Below, in pieces: positions 17,279-25,328 of a DNA stretch of 36,908 nt. The translations under genes and the position numbers were made by a program. Each line of letters starts with the position of its first letter. Within the stretch, counting starts at the first letter, position 1. The stretch covers positions 10,648 to 47,555 of the forward strand of contig DJYQ01000036.1 of NCBI GenBank assembly GCA_002450165.1, given 5' to 3'. Origin of the DNA: Prevotellaceae bacterium UBA6974. Lineage in GTDB: Bacteria > Bacteroidota > Bacteroidia > Bacteroidales > Bacteroidaceae. The notes below the pieces were generated by a model. It was not told where the DNA came from. It did no database searches and saw only the letters and a program-made list of their open reading frames with translations.

Positions 17279-18871
17279 TTACTTCTTAGCCTTAGCCTTA
17301 GCAGCCTTGGACTTGGCTTTTGCTTTTGCAGCATCGTACTTCTTCCACAGGTTCTTCTTTGCACAAAGAGCCTTCTGCGCCTCGGTGTAAGCTGCTGCTG
17401 CTGCCTCTACCTTAGCTTCCTCGTCAGCAGGTGCATACGCATGACGATAACCCTTTACCTGATTCCATGCGCCACGTGTGAAGTCGGGGAATGCTACAGA
17501 TGCACAGTTGTTGTCCATTGACAGCGTGCCCAGTTCGGCAAGGCAACACCATTCTGCCAAATCATAGACATCCATGTCCAAAGGCAGACCGTTCTGCAAG
17601 CAATACACAAGACGTGCGTCCATAAAGAAATCCATACCACCGTGACCGCCTACCTTCTGTGCCATCTCGCCATACTTGGTAATAATGGGATGCTGATACT
17701 TGGCCATAAGAGCGTCGTGCTCGGCACGTGGCAGGAAGCCATGGCTTGACAGGTCATCAACCTTGGGAGCTACACCACTGGCAGTAAGCTGACTCTTGTC
17801 CAATGCAAAGTGCGGCTCGGGGTACTTGGTTGCATATCCCTTGGTACCGGTGAGCTTGAAAAGACGATTGTATGGCTGTGGATTCATCACGTTATGCTGA
17901 ATCTCAACAACCTTGCCATTTGCAGTACGCATCAAAGTTGTTGTCTGGTCACCATTGCGGAACTCAGGACAATCCTTGCCTGTGTGCTGCCTAACCCATT
18001 CGCGGCCATGAGCACTCTTGGTATCCATTGCAACCAAAGTAGTGAAACGGTCACCACGATGGATGTCCAGACACTGTGCAACGGGGCCCAGGCCATGTGT
18101 AGCATATACATCACCGCGGTTATCACGATTGTACTTCATACGCCAGCCAAGTTTTGCCTGATCGGGATCTGCAGGATTCTTCCAGTAGTAGCTCCAGAAA
18201 TCGTCAAGATTGTGGATGTAAGCACCCTCACCGCGCAGAATCTCACCAAAGACACCGTTCTGTGCCATGTTAAGGGCGTTGAGCTCGTACCAGTCATAGC
18301 AGCAGTTCTCAAGAATCATACAGTGCTTACGTGTCTTCTCGCTAAGGTTGACAAGTTCCCAGCACTGTTCCAGATTCATAGCACTTGGCACCTCGATTGC
18401 AGTATGCTTGCCATTCTCCAACGCACACTTGGCAACAGGGAAGTGATGATCCCAGTCAGTAGCCACATAAACCAGATCGACGTCTGCGCGCTTGCATACA
18501 TCCTCATAACCCTTCTCACCGCTGTAGATAGCAGCAGGGGGCAGACCACGCTCGCGGAGGAAACGCTGACATGCCTCAGCGCGCTCCTCGACATAATCAC
18601 ACAGGGCAACAATCTGTACACCTGGGATGAAGGTGAAGCGCTCTACAGCACCGGGACCACGCATGCCGAGACCTACGAAAGCAACGCGGACGGTCTGCAG
18701 CTTGGGAGCTGTGAGTCCAAGAACGTTGGTCTGACCTGCAGGACGCTGCGGAGTGTCAACGACGATAGTACCCTTGTCCCAATGCCACTTTGTGCTGGGC
18801 GAGAGTGACTGTGCTGCTGACATGACAGTAAAGCATGACAGGAGTACAGCAATAATTCCTTTGAATTTCAT
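17279..18871 (-). CDS. Exported Gfo/Idh/MocA-fold protein, GH109-like
   Basis: A 530-residue protein with a signal peptide (residues 1-20), then a Rossmann domain with VAFVGLGMRGPG near 63-74 and ALCDYVEE near 90. The dehydrogenase-type substrate domain contains EVPSAM near 140 and YATHGLGPVAQ near 255. The exported location, length and THGLGPVAQ block match GH109 enzymes. These use a tightly bound NAD to oxidise, eliminate and re-reduce the sugar; characterised members are alpha-N-acetylgalactosaminidases. A plain dehydrogenase of the same fold is the alternative. The last 20 or so residues are a Lys/Ala run (AKAKAKSKAAKAKAKK) not expected in the family. The gene has its own promoter and terminator. 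Confidence 0.82.
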   Translation of the reverse strand: MKFKGIIAVLLSCFTVMSAAQSLSPSTKWHWDKGTIVVDTPQRPAGQTNVLGLTAPKLQTVRVAFVGLGMRGPGAVERFTFIPGVQIVALCDYVEERAEACQRFLRERGLPPAAIYSGEKGYEDVCKRADVDLVYVATDWDHHFPVAKCALENGKHTAIEVPSAMNLEQCWELVNLSEKTRKHCMILENCCYDWYELNALNMAQNGVFGEILRGEGAYIHNLDDFWSYYWKNPADPDQAKLGWRMKYNRDNRGDVYATHGLGPVAQCLDIHRGDRFTTLVAMDTKSAHGREWVRQHTGKDCPEFRNGDQTTTLMRTANGKVVEIQHNVMNPQPYNRLFKLTGTKGYATKYPEPHFALDKSQLTASGVAPKVDDLSSHGFLPRAEHDALMAKYQHPIITKYGEMAQKVGGHGGMDFFMDARLVYCLQNGLPLDMDVYDLAEWCCLAELGTLSMDNNCASVAFPDFTRGAWNQVKGYRHAYAPADEEAKVEAAAAAYTEAQKALCAKKNLWKKYDAAKAKAKSKAAKAKAKK

Positions 18872-18937
18872 GTTGAAAAGTTGTTGTTTAAATTAATTAG
18901 TATTGTTTGTTATATCGTTTTCAATACACGACATGGG

Positions 18938-18968
18938 CAAAGTTAATGATTTTATGTTTAAGTTCCAA
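18938..18968 (-). promoter_or_regulatory. Promoter of the GH109-like gene
   Basis: On the minus strand TTG (18966-18968) and TAACTTTG (18938-18945) lie 20 bases apart, matching the Bacteroidetes consensus. Confidence 0.75.
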
Positions 18969-18998
18969 GAAAATTATAACAGAATAGATTATTTTTTT

Positions 18999-19006
18999 TA
19001 TCTTTG
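18999..19006 (+). promoter_or_regulatory. Candidate -7 element for rlmN
   Basis: TATCTTTG fits TAnnTTTG and lies 16 bases before the ATG at 19023, implying a very short leader. Its position also argues against any start codon upstream of it. No clear -33 box. Confidence 0.55.
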
Positions 19007-19022
19007 TACCCGATATAACATT

Positions 19023-20063
19023 ATGGAATACACGCGCGAGAAACTTCTGGGGAAAAATCAGGCCGAGTTGAAAGAGATTGTCACTGGACTGGGGTTGCCT
19101 GGATTTACTGCCAAGCAGATTATGCAGTGGATCTACAGAAAGGGCGTGTCAGACATAGAGGAAATGACAAACCTGAGCCTTAAGGCCAGGAAACTGCTTG
19201 CAACACATTTTCATATAGGCCACATGCCGCACGTCGCCCGTCAATGCAGTGTGGACGGCACGATAAAATACCTGTTCCCCACAAGCATCGGGACTGAAAC
19301 TGTAGAGTGTGTGTATATACCTGACGGAGAACGCGCTACGCTGTGCGTGTCATGCCAGGTAGGTTGTCGTATGGGATGCAGGTTTTGCCTGACTGGACGC
19401 CAGGGATTCAGGGGCAATCTGACCGCAGGCGACATCCTTAATCAGGTATATGCCCTGCCCGAACGTGAAAACCTGACAAACATTGTGTTCATGGGTCAGG
19501 GCGAGCCGCTGGACAATCTGGACGAGGTACTACGTGCTACCGAGTTGCTTATGGAGCCCATGGGATGGGCATGGAGCCCAAAACGTATAACTGTCAGTAC
19601 CGTAGGCGTACGCAATGGGTTGTGGCGCTTTCTCGATGAAAGTCCATGTCATCTGGCACTCTCGCTCCACAACCCATTCCCTGTAGAACGCAAGGAGATG
19701 ATGCCAGCCGAGAACGGCTACGGCATTTCGGAAATTATACAGATGCTTAGACAGTTTGACTGGAGCCATCAGCGCCGTATCAGTTTCGAATACATCGTAT
19801 TTACAAACGTTAACGATTCGGAGCGCCACGCCAGGGAACTGGTCAGGCTGCTTGCACAACTTGAGTGCCGTGTAAACCTAATCCGCTTCCACGAGATTCC
19901 GGATTCGCCATACGCAACAACTAACGAGGAGAGGATAACATGGTTGCGTGACTATCTGTCAAAGCACGGTATCACAACAACAATACGGGCAAGCCGCGGA
20001 CAGGACATCTGGGCTGCATGCGGATTGCTGAATACAAAATATAAACATAACGAACATGCGTAG
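19023..20063 (+). CDS. rlmN: Dual-specificity 23S rRNA A2503 / tRNA A37 methyltransferase RlmN
   Basis: A 346-residue radical SAM enzyme that methylates C2 of A2503 in 23S rRNA and of A37 in some tRNAs. The iron-sulfur motif is C-x3-C-x2-C at Cys115, Cys119 and Cys122 (GCRMGCRFCLTG). MGQGEPLDN follows near residue 160, and Cys333 in AACGLL is the expected methyl-carrying cysteine. The N-terminal helical domain with FTAKQIMQWIYRKG is also typical. An in-frame ATG at 18903 would add 40 residues, but it lies upstream of the promoter element and the family starts at MEYTREKLLG, so I use 19023. Its end overlaps the DUF4837 lipoprotein gene by eight bases. Confidence 0.95.
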   Translation: MEYTREKLLGKNQAELKEIVTGLGLPGFTAKQIMQWIYRKGVSDIEEMTNLSLKARKLLATHFHIGHMPHVARQCSVDGTIKYLFPTSIGTETVECVYIPDGERATLCVSCQVGCRMGCRFCLTGRQGFRGNLTAGDILNQVYALPERENLTNIVFMGQGEPLDNLDEVLRATELLMEPMGWAWSPKRITVSTVGVRNGLWRFLDESPCHLALSLHNPFPVERKEMMPAENGYGISEIIQMLRQFDWSHQRRISFEYIVFTNVNDSERHARELVRLLAQLECRVNLIRFHEIPDSPYATTNEERITWLRDYLSKHGITTTIRASRGQDIWAACGLLNTKYKHNEHA

Positions 20064-21099
20064 AACTGTATATCTTTTACTACTTGCCGGTGCCATACTG
20101 CTATCAGGATGTACCAAAGAGAACCTGTTCCCCGTCGCCAGCGGACGTCCCTACGAGGTACTGGTCGTCATGGACAGTGCTGAATGGAATGCCCCTCACG
20201 GACGAGCCTTATTTAACGTTCTGGACACAGACGTTCCCATGTTGCCCCAGAGTGAGCGAAGTTTCCGCATATCACAGACGGAAAAGAAGGACTTTGACCG
20301 TGTGCTGAACATCTTCCGCAACATAATAATAGTGAACATAGACGGGAGACAGTTCACCAAGACCAAGATGAAATTCACGCGCGACAAATATGCCATGGAG
20401 CAGATTGTGCTGACAATAAATTCGCCCAGCAAGGAAGCATTCCAGGAATTTTGCACCATACATCGCGAGGAGATTGTGGACTTCCTCGTCAAGATGGAAA
20501 TGAACCGCCTGGTCGTTGAGCTTAAGAAAAAATATAGCAAGAAAACCTTTGACCTGGCAAAACAGATATTTGATTGCGAGATGTATGCTCCGGACGAACT
20601 GACAAACTACAAGAAAGGCAAGAATTTCCTGTGGACAACAAACAACACCGCAACCGGACTGGAAAGCATTGTGATATACTCGTTCCCATACGAAGGGCCG
20701 CAGACTTTCAACAAGCAGTATCTGTGCGCCAAGCGCGACAGCATGATGAAGGAAAACCTGCCAGGCGAGAAGCCAGGCATGTATATGCAGACAGATACAT
20801 TATGCACTGTGGTAAAGCCCATTGTGGTTCACAATCAGTATGCCATGGAGATGAGAGGACTGTGGATTATGCGCAACGACTGCATGGGTGGTCCGTACGT
20901 AAGTCATGCACGTGTGGATACCGAAAATAACCGTGTTGTGGTCGTAGAGGGTTTTGTATATGCCCCCGAGAAGATGAAGCGTGGACTGATACGCAGATTG
21001 GAGGGCTCGCTCTACACTCTGAAACTGCCCGAGGAGCAATTCGTAGCGGCCATAACACCCACTGTCGAGGAAGAAAAAGTTAAAAAGGATGATAAGTAA
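20056..21099 (+). CDS. DUF4837 family lipoprotein
   Basis: A 347-residue protein with a lipoprotein signal (LLLLAGAILLSGC, Cys at about 19). The following sequence PVASGRPYEVLVVMD and the later PEKMKRGLIRRLEG block match the DUF4837 family, found mainly in Bacteroidetes. It is predicted to be attached to a membrane and exposed to the periplasm. The function is unknown. It overlaps rlmN by eight bases and is followed six bases later by the PdxA-like gene, so it is in the middle of one transcript. The highly charged C-terminal tail (EEEKVKKDDK) is low complexity. Confidence 0.85.
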   Translation: MRRTVYLLLLAGAILLSGCTKENLFPVASGRPYEVLVVMDSAEWNAPHGRALFNVLDTDVPMLPQSERSFRISQTEKKDFDRVLNIFRNIIIVNIDGRQFTKTKMKFTRDKYAMEQIVLTINSPSKEAFQEFCTIHREEIVDFLVKMEMNRLVVELKKKYSKKTFDLAKQIFDCEMYAPDELTNYKKGKNFLWTTNNTATGLESIVIYSFPYEGPQTFNKQYLCAKRDSMMKENLPGEKPGMYMQTDTLCTVVKPIVVHNQYAMEMRGLWIMRNDCMGGPYVSHARVDTENNRVVVVEGFVYAPEKMKRGLIRRLEGSLYTLKLPEEQFVAAITPTVEEEKVKKDDK

Positions 21100-21105
21100 A
21101 GTATT

Positions 21106-21780
21106 ATGAAGATAAACATGGGATTTGCTGCCTGCGATGAATGGGGCATGGACGTCCTGAACAACGCGTTCGAAGACATACTGTTGGACGAAATCGTGGA
21201 CAAGACAATATACGACAGCCGTGGTGACGAGGCCGTGAACGAGGCGTATGCAGATTGGGAAAATGGCAATACGGATGCCTTTGTCATCCTACAGCCTGTG
21301 GGAGTGCAGAAACTGAACCCTGCAGACCTGAGGGGTATGGACATGCTGCTATGGAACAACTTGCGAATGGCTTTTGTAACTGATGGCGAAAATGTCGCAG
21401 ATCAGGAAATAATGCTACGCGAGACACTGCAACGCGAATTTGATATTGACAATCCCAGAATTGCACACTGCGTGGACGAAGAGAACATACTGGCCTATGA
21501 TGCAATCCTGATGGAGGACCGTGAATCCGGCATGCGACAATTCCTATCCATAACCGACAACTGCGGCGTAGCCTACACCACAGGACGCGAACTGGTCTGC
21601 ACCAGTCCGATGAACGACCGAAGCCTGCACGAGTGCATCTACACAGCCAAGGACATACTTGCAGCACGCGGACGATGGGACCAGTCTCATGCCAACCCAT
21701 TGCCCAAACTGTTTGTTGATAAACGCGAGGACAATCATCGACAACCCAAACCCTTCCCACCATTCAGCGACGAACAATGA
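21106..21780 (+). CDS. Short PdxA-like protein, probably not a normal 4-hydroxythreonine-4-phosphate dehydrogenase
   Basis: A 224-residue protein without signal or membrane segments. The part from about residue 120 aligns by eye with the end of PdxA: a short strand, an aspartate-rich loop, then FLSITDNCGVAYTTGRELVCTSP, which resembles the GVNFTAGLPIVRTSPDHG strand-turn of PdxA. The helix LHECIYTAKDILAAR and the tail ANPLPKLFVDKREDN match Bacteroidetes PdxA ends. PdxA is usually about 330-360 residues, so the N-terminal domain is shortened, and the metal-binding YHDQG loop appears replaced by LMEDRESG. I therefore infer a reduced, possibly non-catalytic relative. It overlaps the next gene by four bases (ATGA). 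The homology is a by-eye judgement. Confidence 0.55.
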   Translation: MKINMGFAACDEWGMDVLNNAFEDILLDEIVDKTIYDSRGDEAVNEAYADWENGNTDAFVILQPVGVQKLNPADLRGMDMLLWNNLRMAFVTDGENVADQEIMLRETLQREFDIDNPRIAHCVDEENILAYDAILMEDRESGMRQFLSITDNCGVAYTTGRELVCTSPMNDRSLHECIYTAKDILAARGRWDQSHANPLPKLFVDKREDNHRQPKPFPPFSDEQ

Positions 21781-22724
21781 GCCTGACAGACAAGGTACGC
21801 AGCACACAGAAGAGCCGTGATACCGAGGGACCCTTCGAATTGTACGTCACCCGTACTCCGGGCTACCTGTGGGCAGTACTGTTCAGCAAGTTAGGCGTGC
21901 ACCCTGTTGCCGTCACCCTGATGAGCATTGTAATAGGCGCTGCAAGCGGATGGTTTTTCTACAGTACGGACGTACACACCAACCTGATAGGCATGTTCCT
22001 GCTCATTTGGGCAAACTGGTACGACTGCGCCGATGGGCAACTTGCACGCATGACGGGACAACGTACACTGATAGGCCGCATACTGGATGGTTTTGCAGGT
22101 GATGTATGGTTCTTCTTCATATACCTGTTCATCTGCCTGCGACTGCAACAGGAAGCGATTCCGTTCACAGACATCAAATGGGGATGGGGGATATGGCTAA
22201 TAGGCGCATGGAGTGGTTTGAGATGCCATGGACGACAGTGCGCAATAGGAGATTACTACCGCAACGTACACATGTATTTTGAATTGGGTCGCGAGCACGC
22301 CGAACTGGATGGGACAGTAGCATTACGCGAACAATACAAGAGCATGAAATGGCAATCAGCCGACTGGTTCCACAAACTGTACCTGTTCTTCTACATCAGA
22401 TACACAGGAAGTCAGGAAGCCCAGGCTCCAGCAGTAATGCAAATGAAGAACAGCCTGGAGAGGCGTTATCCCAAAAACATCCCCACCCCTATTCGGGAGG
22501 AATTTTGCCGACACAGCCGTCCACTGATGCCACTCACCAATATCTTGACGTTCGACACACGTGTGATTGTACTGTTCATTACAACAGCCCTTGGACATCC
22601 GTGGATATACTTCATATTCGAATCGACAGTACTGGAAACCATCAGATACTATATGATAGCAAGACACAACGCCCTGTGCAGATATATTATGGCAAAATAC
22701 ATAAAAAACACCAAACTCTCATGA
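21777..22724 (+). CDS. CDP-alcohol phosphatidyltransferase family membrane protein
   Basis: A 315-residue integral membrane enzyme that transfers a phospho-group between a CDP-alcohol and a second alcohol with release of CMP. The signature D-x2-D-G-x2-A-R-x8-G-x3-D is present as Asp83, Asp86, Gly87, Ala90, Arg91, Gly100 and Asp104. The last aspartate of the usual D-x3-D is at 109 instead of 108, with Gly at 108. Membrane helices flank this region, and a soluble stretch of about 100 residues lies in the middle (about 155-245). It overlaps the PdxA-like gene by four bases and the cytidylyltransferase by four bases, so the three are translated together. The adjacent cytidylyltransferase suggests that the CDP-activated partner is made locally, but neither alcohol can be named. 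Confidence 0.88.
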   Translation: MSLTDKVRSTQKSRDTEGPFELYVTRTPGYLWAVLFSKLGVHPVAVTLMSIVIGAASGWFFYSTDVHTNLIGMFLLIWANWYDCADGQLARMTGQRTLIGRILDGFAGDVWFFFIYLFICLRLQQEAIPFTDIKWGWGIWLIGAWSGLRCHGRQCAIGDYYRNVHMYFELGREHAELDGTVALREQYKSMKWQSADWFHKLYLFFYIRYTGSQEAQAPAVMQMKNSLERRYPKNIPTPIREEFCRHSRPLMPLTNILTFDTRVIVLFITTALGHPWIYFIFESTVLETIRYYMIARHNALCRYIMAKYIKNTKLS

Positions 22725-23473
22725 GCCGCTGTATTGCATTGATATTGGCAGGCGGTGCAGGAAACAGAATGCACCTGAGCGTACCCAAGCAGTTTTTCGA
22801 AATAAACGGCTTGAGCATACTGCAATACACAATGCAGGCCTTCCAGCGCCACAAGTTGATTGATGCAATCTATGTGGTAGCCGAATCCAAATGGCACGAA
22901 ACAGTAAGGGAGCAGGCTGTCGAGGCAGGAATTAACAAGTTCTGCAGCACTGCCAACGCCGGAGCCACCGGCACAGGATCACTCATGAACGGAATCGCAC
23001 ATATTGCGGAATATGAAGAAGACAATGCCGTTGTCCTGGTTCACGATGCCGTTCGACCGTTACTTCCCATTGAGACAATCAACAGTAACATTGCCGTATG
23101 TCTGAGCCGCGGGAACGCCATAACAGCCATCGAATCGCAAGAGAGTTTCATGATAATGGACCAGCCTGAAAAAGACCACGCAGCAAACTACATACGCACT
23201 TCCCATGACTACCTGTTACGCGAATCCGTCCTGAGAGCTCAGACACCGCAGACTTTCCGCCTGAAGGAACTGAAAGCCATCCGTAAGGAAGCTACAGAAC
23301 AAGGTATAGATGATGTCCAAAGCCTGTTTATTCTGGCATGCCATCTGGGACACACACCGCTGTATGCCGCCCAAGGATCGAGCTTGAACTTCAAACTGAC
23401 CCACCCTACTGACATCGATCTCTTTCGCGCCATTGTACACGAATTGTCCCCAGGGTTTAGGGAAGACATGTGA
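22721..23473 (+). CDS. IspD/TarI-family cytidylyltransferase
   Basis: A 250-residue nucleotidyltransferase. ILAGGAGNRM at 8-17 and PKQF with Lys23 form the CTP-binding loop, VHDAVRP at 107-113 is the metal/CTP site, and AQTPQTF lies near 187. These are shared by IspD (makes CDP-methylerythritol in the MEP pathway) and TarI (makes CDP-ribitol). The ILAGG start and the C-terminal FKLTHPTDIDL lean slightly toward the TarI branch. The overlap with a CDP-alcohol transferase also favours a CDP-alcohol for lipid or glycopolymer use rather than isoprenoids, but IspD itself remains possible. The longer in-frame reading from 22349 lies inside the previous gene; ATG 22721 gives the family N-terminus and an ATGA overlap. 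Confidence 0.85.
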   Translation: MSRCIALILAGGAGNRMHLSVPKQFFEINGLSILQYTMQAFQRHKLIDAIYVVAESKWHETVREQAVEAGINKFCSTANAGATGTGSLMNGIAHIAEYEEDNAVVLVHDAVRPLLPIETINSNIAVCLSRGNAITAIESQESFMIMDQPEKDHAANYIRTSHDYLLRESVLRAQTPQTFRLKELKAIRKEATEQGIDDVQSLFILACHLGHTPLYAAQGSSLNFKLTHPTDIDLFRAIVHELSPGFREDM

Positions 23474-23477
23474 TTTT

Positions 23478-23509
23478 TTTGTCAATTGAAAAAAAAATAT
23501 GTAACTTTG
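23478..23509 (+). promoter_or_regulatory. Promoter of the sigma-54 activator-lptE-secG operon
   Basis: TTTG (23478-23481) and TAACTTTG (23502-23509) are 20 bases apart, an exact Bacteroidetes promoter. Transcription near 23516 leaves a leader of about 25 bases before ATG 23541, which rules out the in-frame TTG at 23514 as a normal start. Confidence 0.87.
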
Positions 23510-23540
23510 CAGATTGATACCAAATAACTCTAAAGCAACA

Positions 23541-24785
23541 ATGGATACCTCGGCAATACAGGAAATAAAACAACGTTACCACATCGTGGGACGCGACGAG
23601 AAACTGGACACTGCGTTGAATACGGCGTTGCAGGTAGCCTCGACCGACCTGAGTGTATTGATTCAAGGCGAAAGCGGTGTAGGCAAGGAAATTATTCCCA
23701 GGATTATCCACGATACCAGCCATCGCCGCACAGGACGCTATATCGCAATAAACTGCGGCAGCATTCCCGAAGGCACGATAGACAGCGAATTGTTTGGTCA
23801 CGAGAGAGGTTCATACACAGGAGCCATTGACGAGCGTGAGGGATACTTTGGTGCAGCCGACGGAGGCACGTTATTTTTGGACGAAGTAGGCGAACTGCCA
23901 ATCACCACACAGGCAAGACTGTTGCGCGTACTGGAAACCGGCGAATATATCCGAGTAGGTAGCGACACCCCGCGTAAGACCAATGTCCGCATAGTTGCCG
24001 CTACCAATGTTGACCTGCCAGCCGCCATACGCGAGGGACGATTTCGCGAGGATCTGTATTATCGTCTGTGCACCATCAACATACAGATGCCGCCCCTGCG
24101 CGACCGTGGCATAGACAGCGTACTGTTGTTCAAAATGTTTGCAATGGAAACCGCACAGCGCTACCGCATTCCCGAGCCTGTCAGGCTGACAGAAGACGCC
24201 GAAAAGGTAGTTATGCAATACAAATGGCCCGGCAACGTCCGCCAGCTACGCAACGTTGTCGAGCAGATTAGTATTCTGGAACGCGGCAGCGTACACATCA
24301 CACCCCACACGCTGGAGCGGTACGGCATTATCGTAGGAGAAGGTGAAAGTTTTGCCATGGCACGGATAGGAAAATCCGACAGCGAAGGTGGCCGCCATGA
24401 CTGGGAGAACCAGATAAAGTTCCTTCTGAATGCCGTAATGCAGTTGCGCAGCGAAGTAGAACAGCTGAAGAATACAGTCTTCGGCACATCGGACGACAAA
24501 CCCAAATCCAAGCCCACACTTCAGTTAGAGGACCATAGCTACACACCCCATTATACCGCATCAGACACCGTTAGAACACAGCCCACGACAGTTCCGATGC
24601 CCGATTATGACGATATCGAAGAGGTAACAGATGTCGAATCGCTCAACATCGAGGAAATGGAGAAGAAGATGATTATAAAAGCCCTGCAACAAAGTCACAA
24701 CCGTCGCAAGGTAGCCGCACAACTTTTGGGCATAAGCGAAAGGACATTGTATCGTAAAATTAACGACTATGGAATTGAGGAATAA
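23541..24785 (+). CDS. Sigma-54-dependent AAA+ transcriptional activator without sensor domain
   Basis: A 414-residue enhancer-binding protein. The AAA+ core starts almost at the N-terminus: Walker A GESGVGKE at 43-50, the sigma-54 contact loop GSYTGA at 90-95 (the family norm is GAFTGA), Walker B GTLFLDEVGE near 111-120, and the arginine-finger region FREDLYYRL near 165. A low-complexity linker of about 80 residues follows. The Fis-type helix-turn-helix NRRKVAAQLLGISERTLYRKIN is at about 388-410. There is no receiver, PAS or GAF domain, so control must come from expression level, a partner protein or nucleotide state. It is first in an operon with lptE, whose start it overlaps by 17 bases. 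It may regulate envelope or export genes, which is inference from context. Confidence 0.93.
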   Translation: MDTSAIQEIKQRYHIVGRDEKLDTALNTALQVASTDLSVLIQGESGVGKEIIPRIIHDTSHRRTGRYIAINCGSIPEGTIDSELFGHERGSYTGAIDEREGYFGAADGGTLFLDEVGELPITTQARLLRVLETGEYIRVGSDTPRKTNVRIVAATNVDLPAAIREGRFREDLYYRLCTINIQMPPLRDRGIDSVLLFKMFAMETAQRYRIPEPVRLTEDAEKVVMQYKWPGNVRQLRNVVEQISILERGSVHITPHTLERYGIIVGEGESFAMARIGKSDSEGGRHDWENQIKFLLNAVMQLRSEVEQLKNTVFGTSDDKPKSKPTLQLEDHSYTPHYTASDTVRTQPTTVPMPDYDDIEEVTDVESLNIEEMEKKMIIKALQQSHNRRKVAAQLLGISERTLYRKINDYGIEE

Positions 24786-25302
24786 ACTGTTCCGCCACCT
24801 GTCAACAGCATGCATATCGGCAGTTGTACTGACATGCATCACTGCCTGCACCGTAGGTTACAGGTTCAACGGTGCCAGCATCAACTATGACAAAGTGAAG
24901 ACCATACAAATCGGAGCCTTCCCCATCCGCAGTATCTACGTCTGGGCCCCCATGCAGAGCATATTCCAAAACAAACTGACGGATATTTTTGCCAGTCAGA
25001 CACGTCTGCGACAGGTAAAAAAGAACGGCGACTTGGTGCTTGAAGGCGAGATAACCGCATTCGACCAGTTCAACAAAGGCATATCCAACGATGGATACAG
25101 CAGCCAGGTACAGCTGCGCATGACAGTGAACGTACGCTTTACGAACAACAGCAACCACGCCGAGGACTTTGAGCAGAAATTCAGCGCAACATCAACATAC
25201 GATGCCAAGCAACAATTGGTTACCGTCCAGGAGGATTTGGTAAACGAAATGTGCAAGGACATAACCGATCAGATCTTCAACAAAACCGTTGCAAACTGGT
25301 AG
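24769..25302 (+). CDS. lptE: LptE-like outer-membrane LPS assembly lipoprotein
   Basis: A 177-residue lipoprotein of the Bacteroidetes LptE family, the partner of LptD that places lipopolysaccharide in the outer leaflet of the outer membrane. Residues 1-27 are a signal with a Cys at about 27 in ITACTVGYRFNG; the C-x2-GYRFNGASI opening is characteristic. The rest alternates strands and helices, including LVLEGEITAFDQFNKG and ASTYDAKQ-like QKFSATSTYDAKQQL. It starts inside the end of the sigma-54 activator gene (17-base overlap), so expression is coupled. TPR, secG and kinase genes follow on the same strand. Confidence 0.87.
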   Translation: MELRNKLFRHLSTACISAVVLTCITACTVGYRFNGASINYDKVKTIQIGAFPIRSIYVWAPMQSIFQNKLTDIFASQTRLRQVKKNGDLVLEGEITAFDQFNKGISNDGYSSQVQLRMTVNVRFTNNSNHAEDFEQKFSATSTYDAKQQLVTVQEDLVNEMCKDITDQIFNKTVANW

Positions 25303-25328
25303 TTAACTGATTATATAGCAAGCAGATA

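Noticed and set aside
18903..19022. Longer RlmN starting at 18903
   Set aside because: The extension precedes a promoter element and does not resemble RlmN; the family begins at the ATG at 19023.
5919..19022. A dif site in one of the intergenic regions
   Set aside because: I looked for paired XerC/XerD-like arms (CATAAT with TTATGTTAA) and found no convincing 28-base match; the CATAAT at 5930 has no partner arm.
22349..22720. N-terminal extension of the cytidylyltransferase
   Set aside because: The in-frame reading lies inside the CDP-alcohol transferase gene and shows no family similarity; the ATG at 22721 gives the proper N-terminus.
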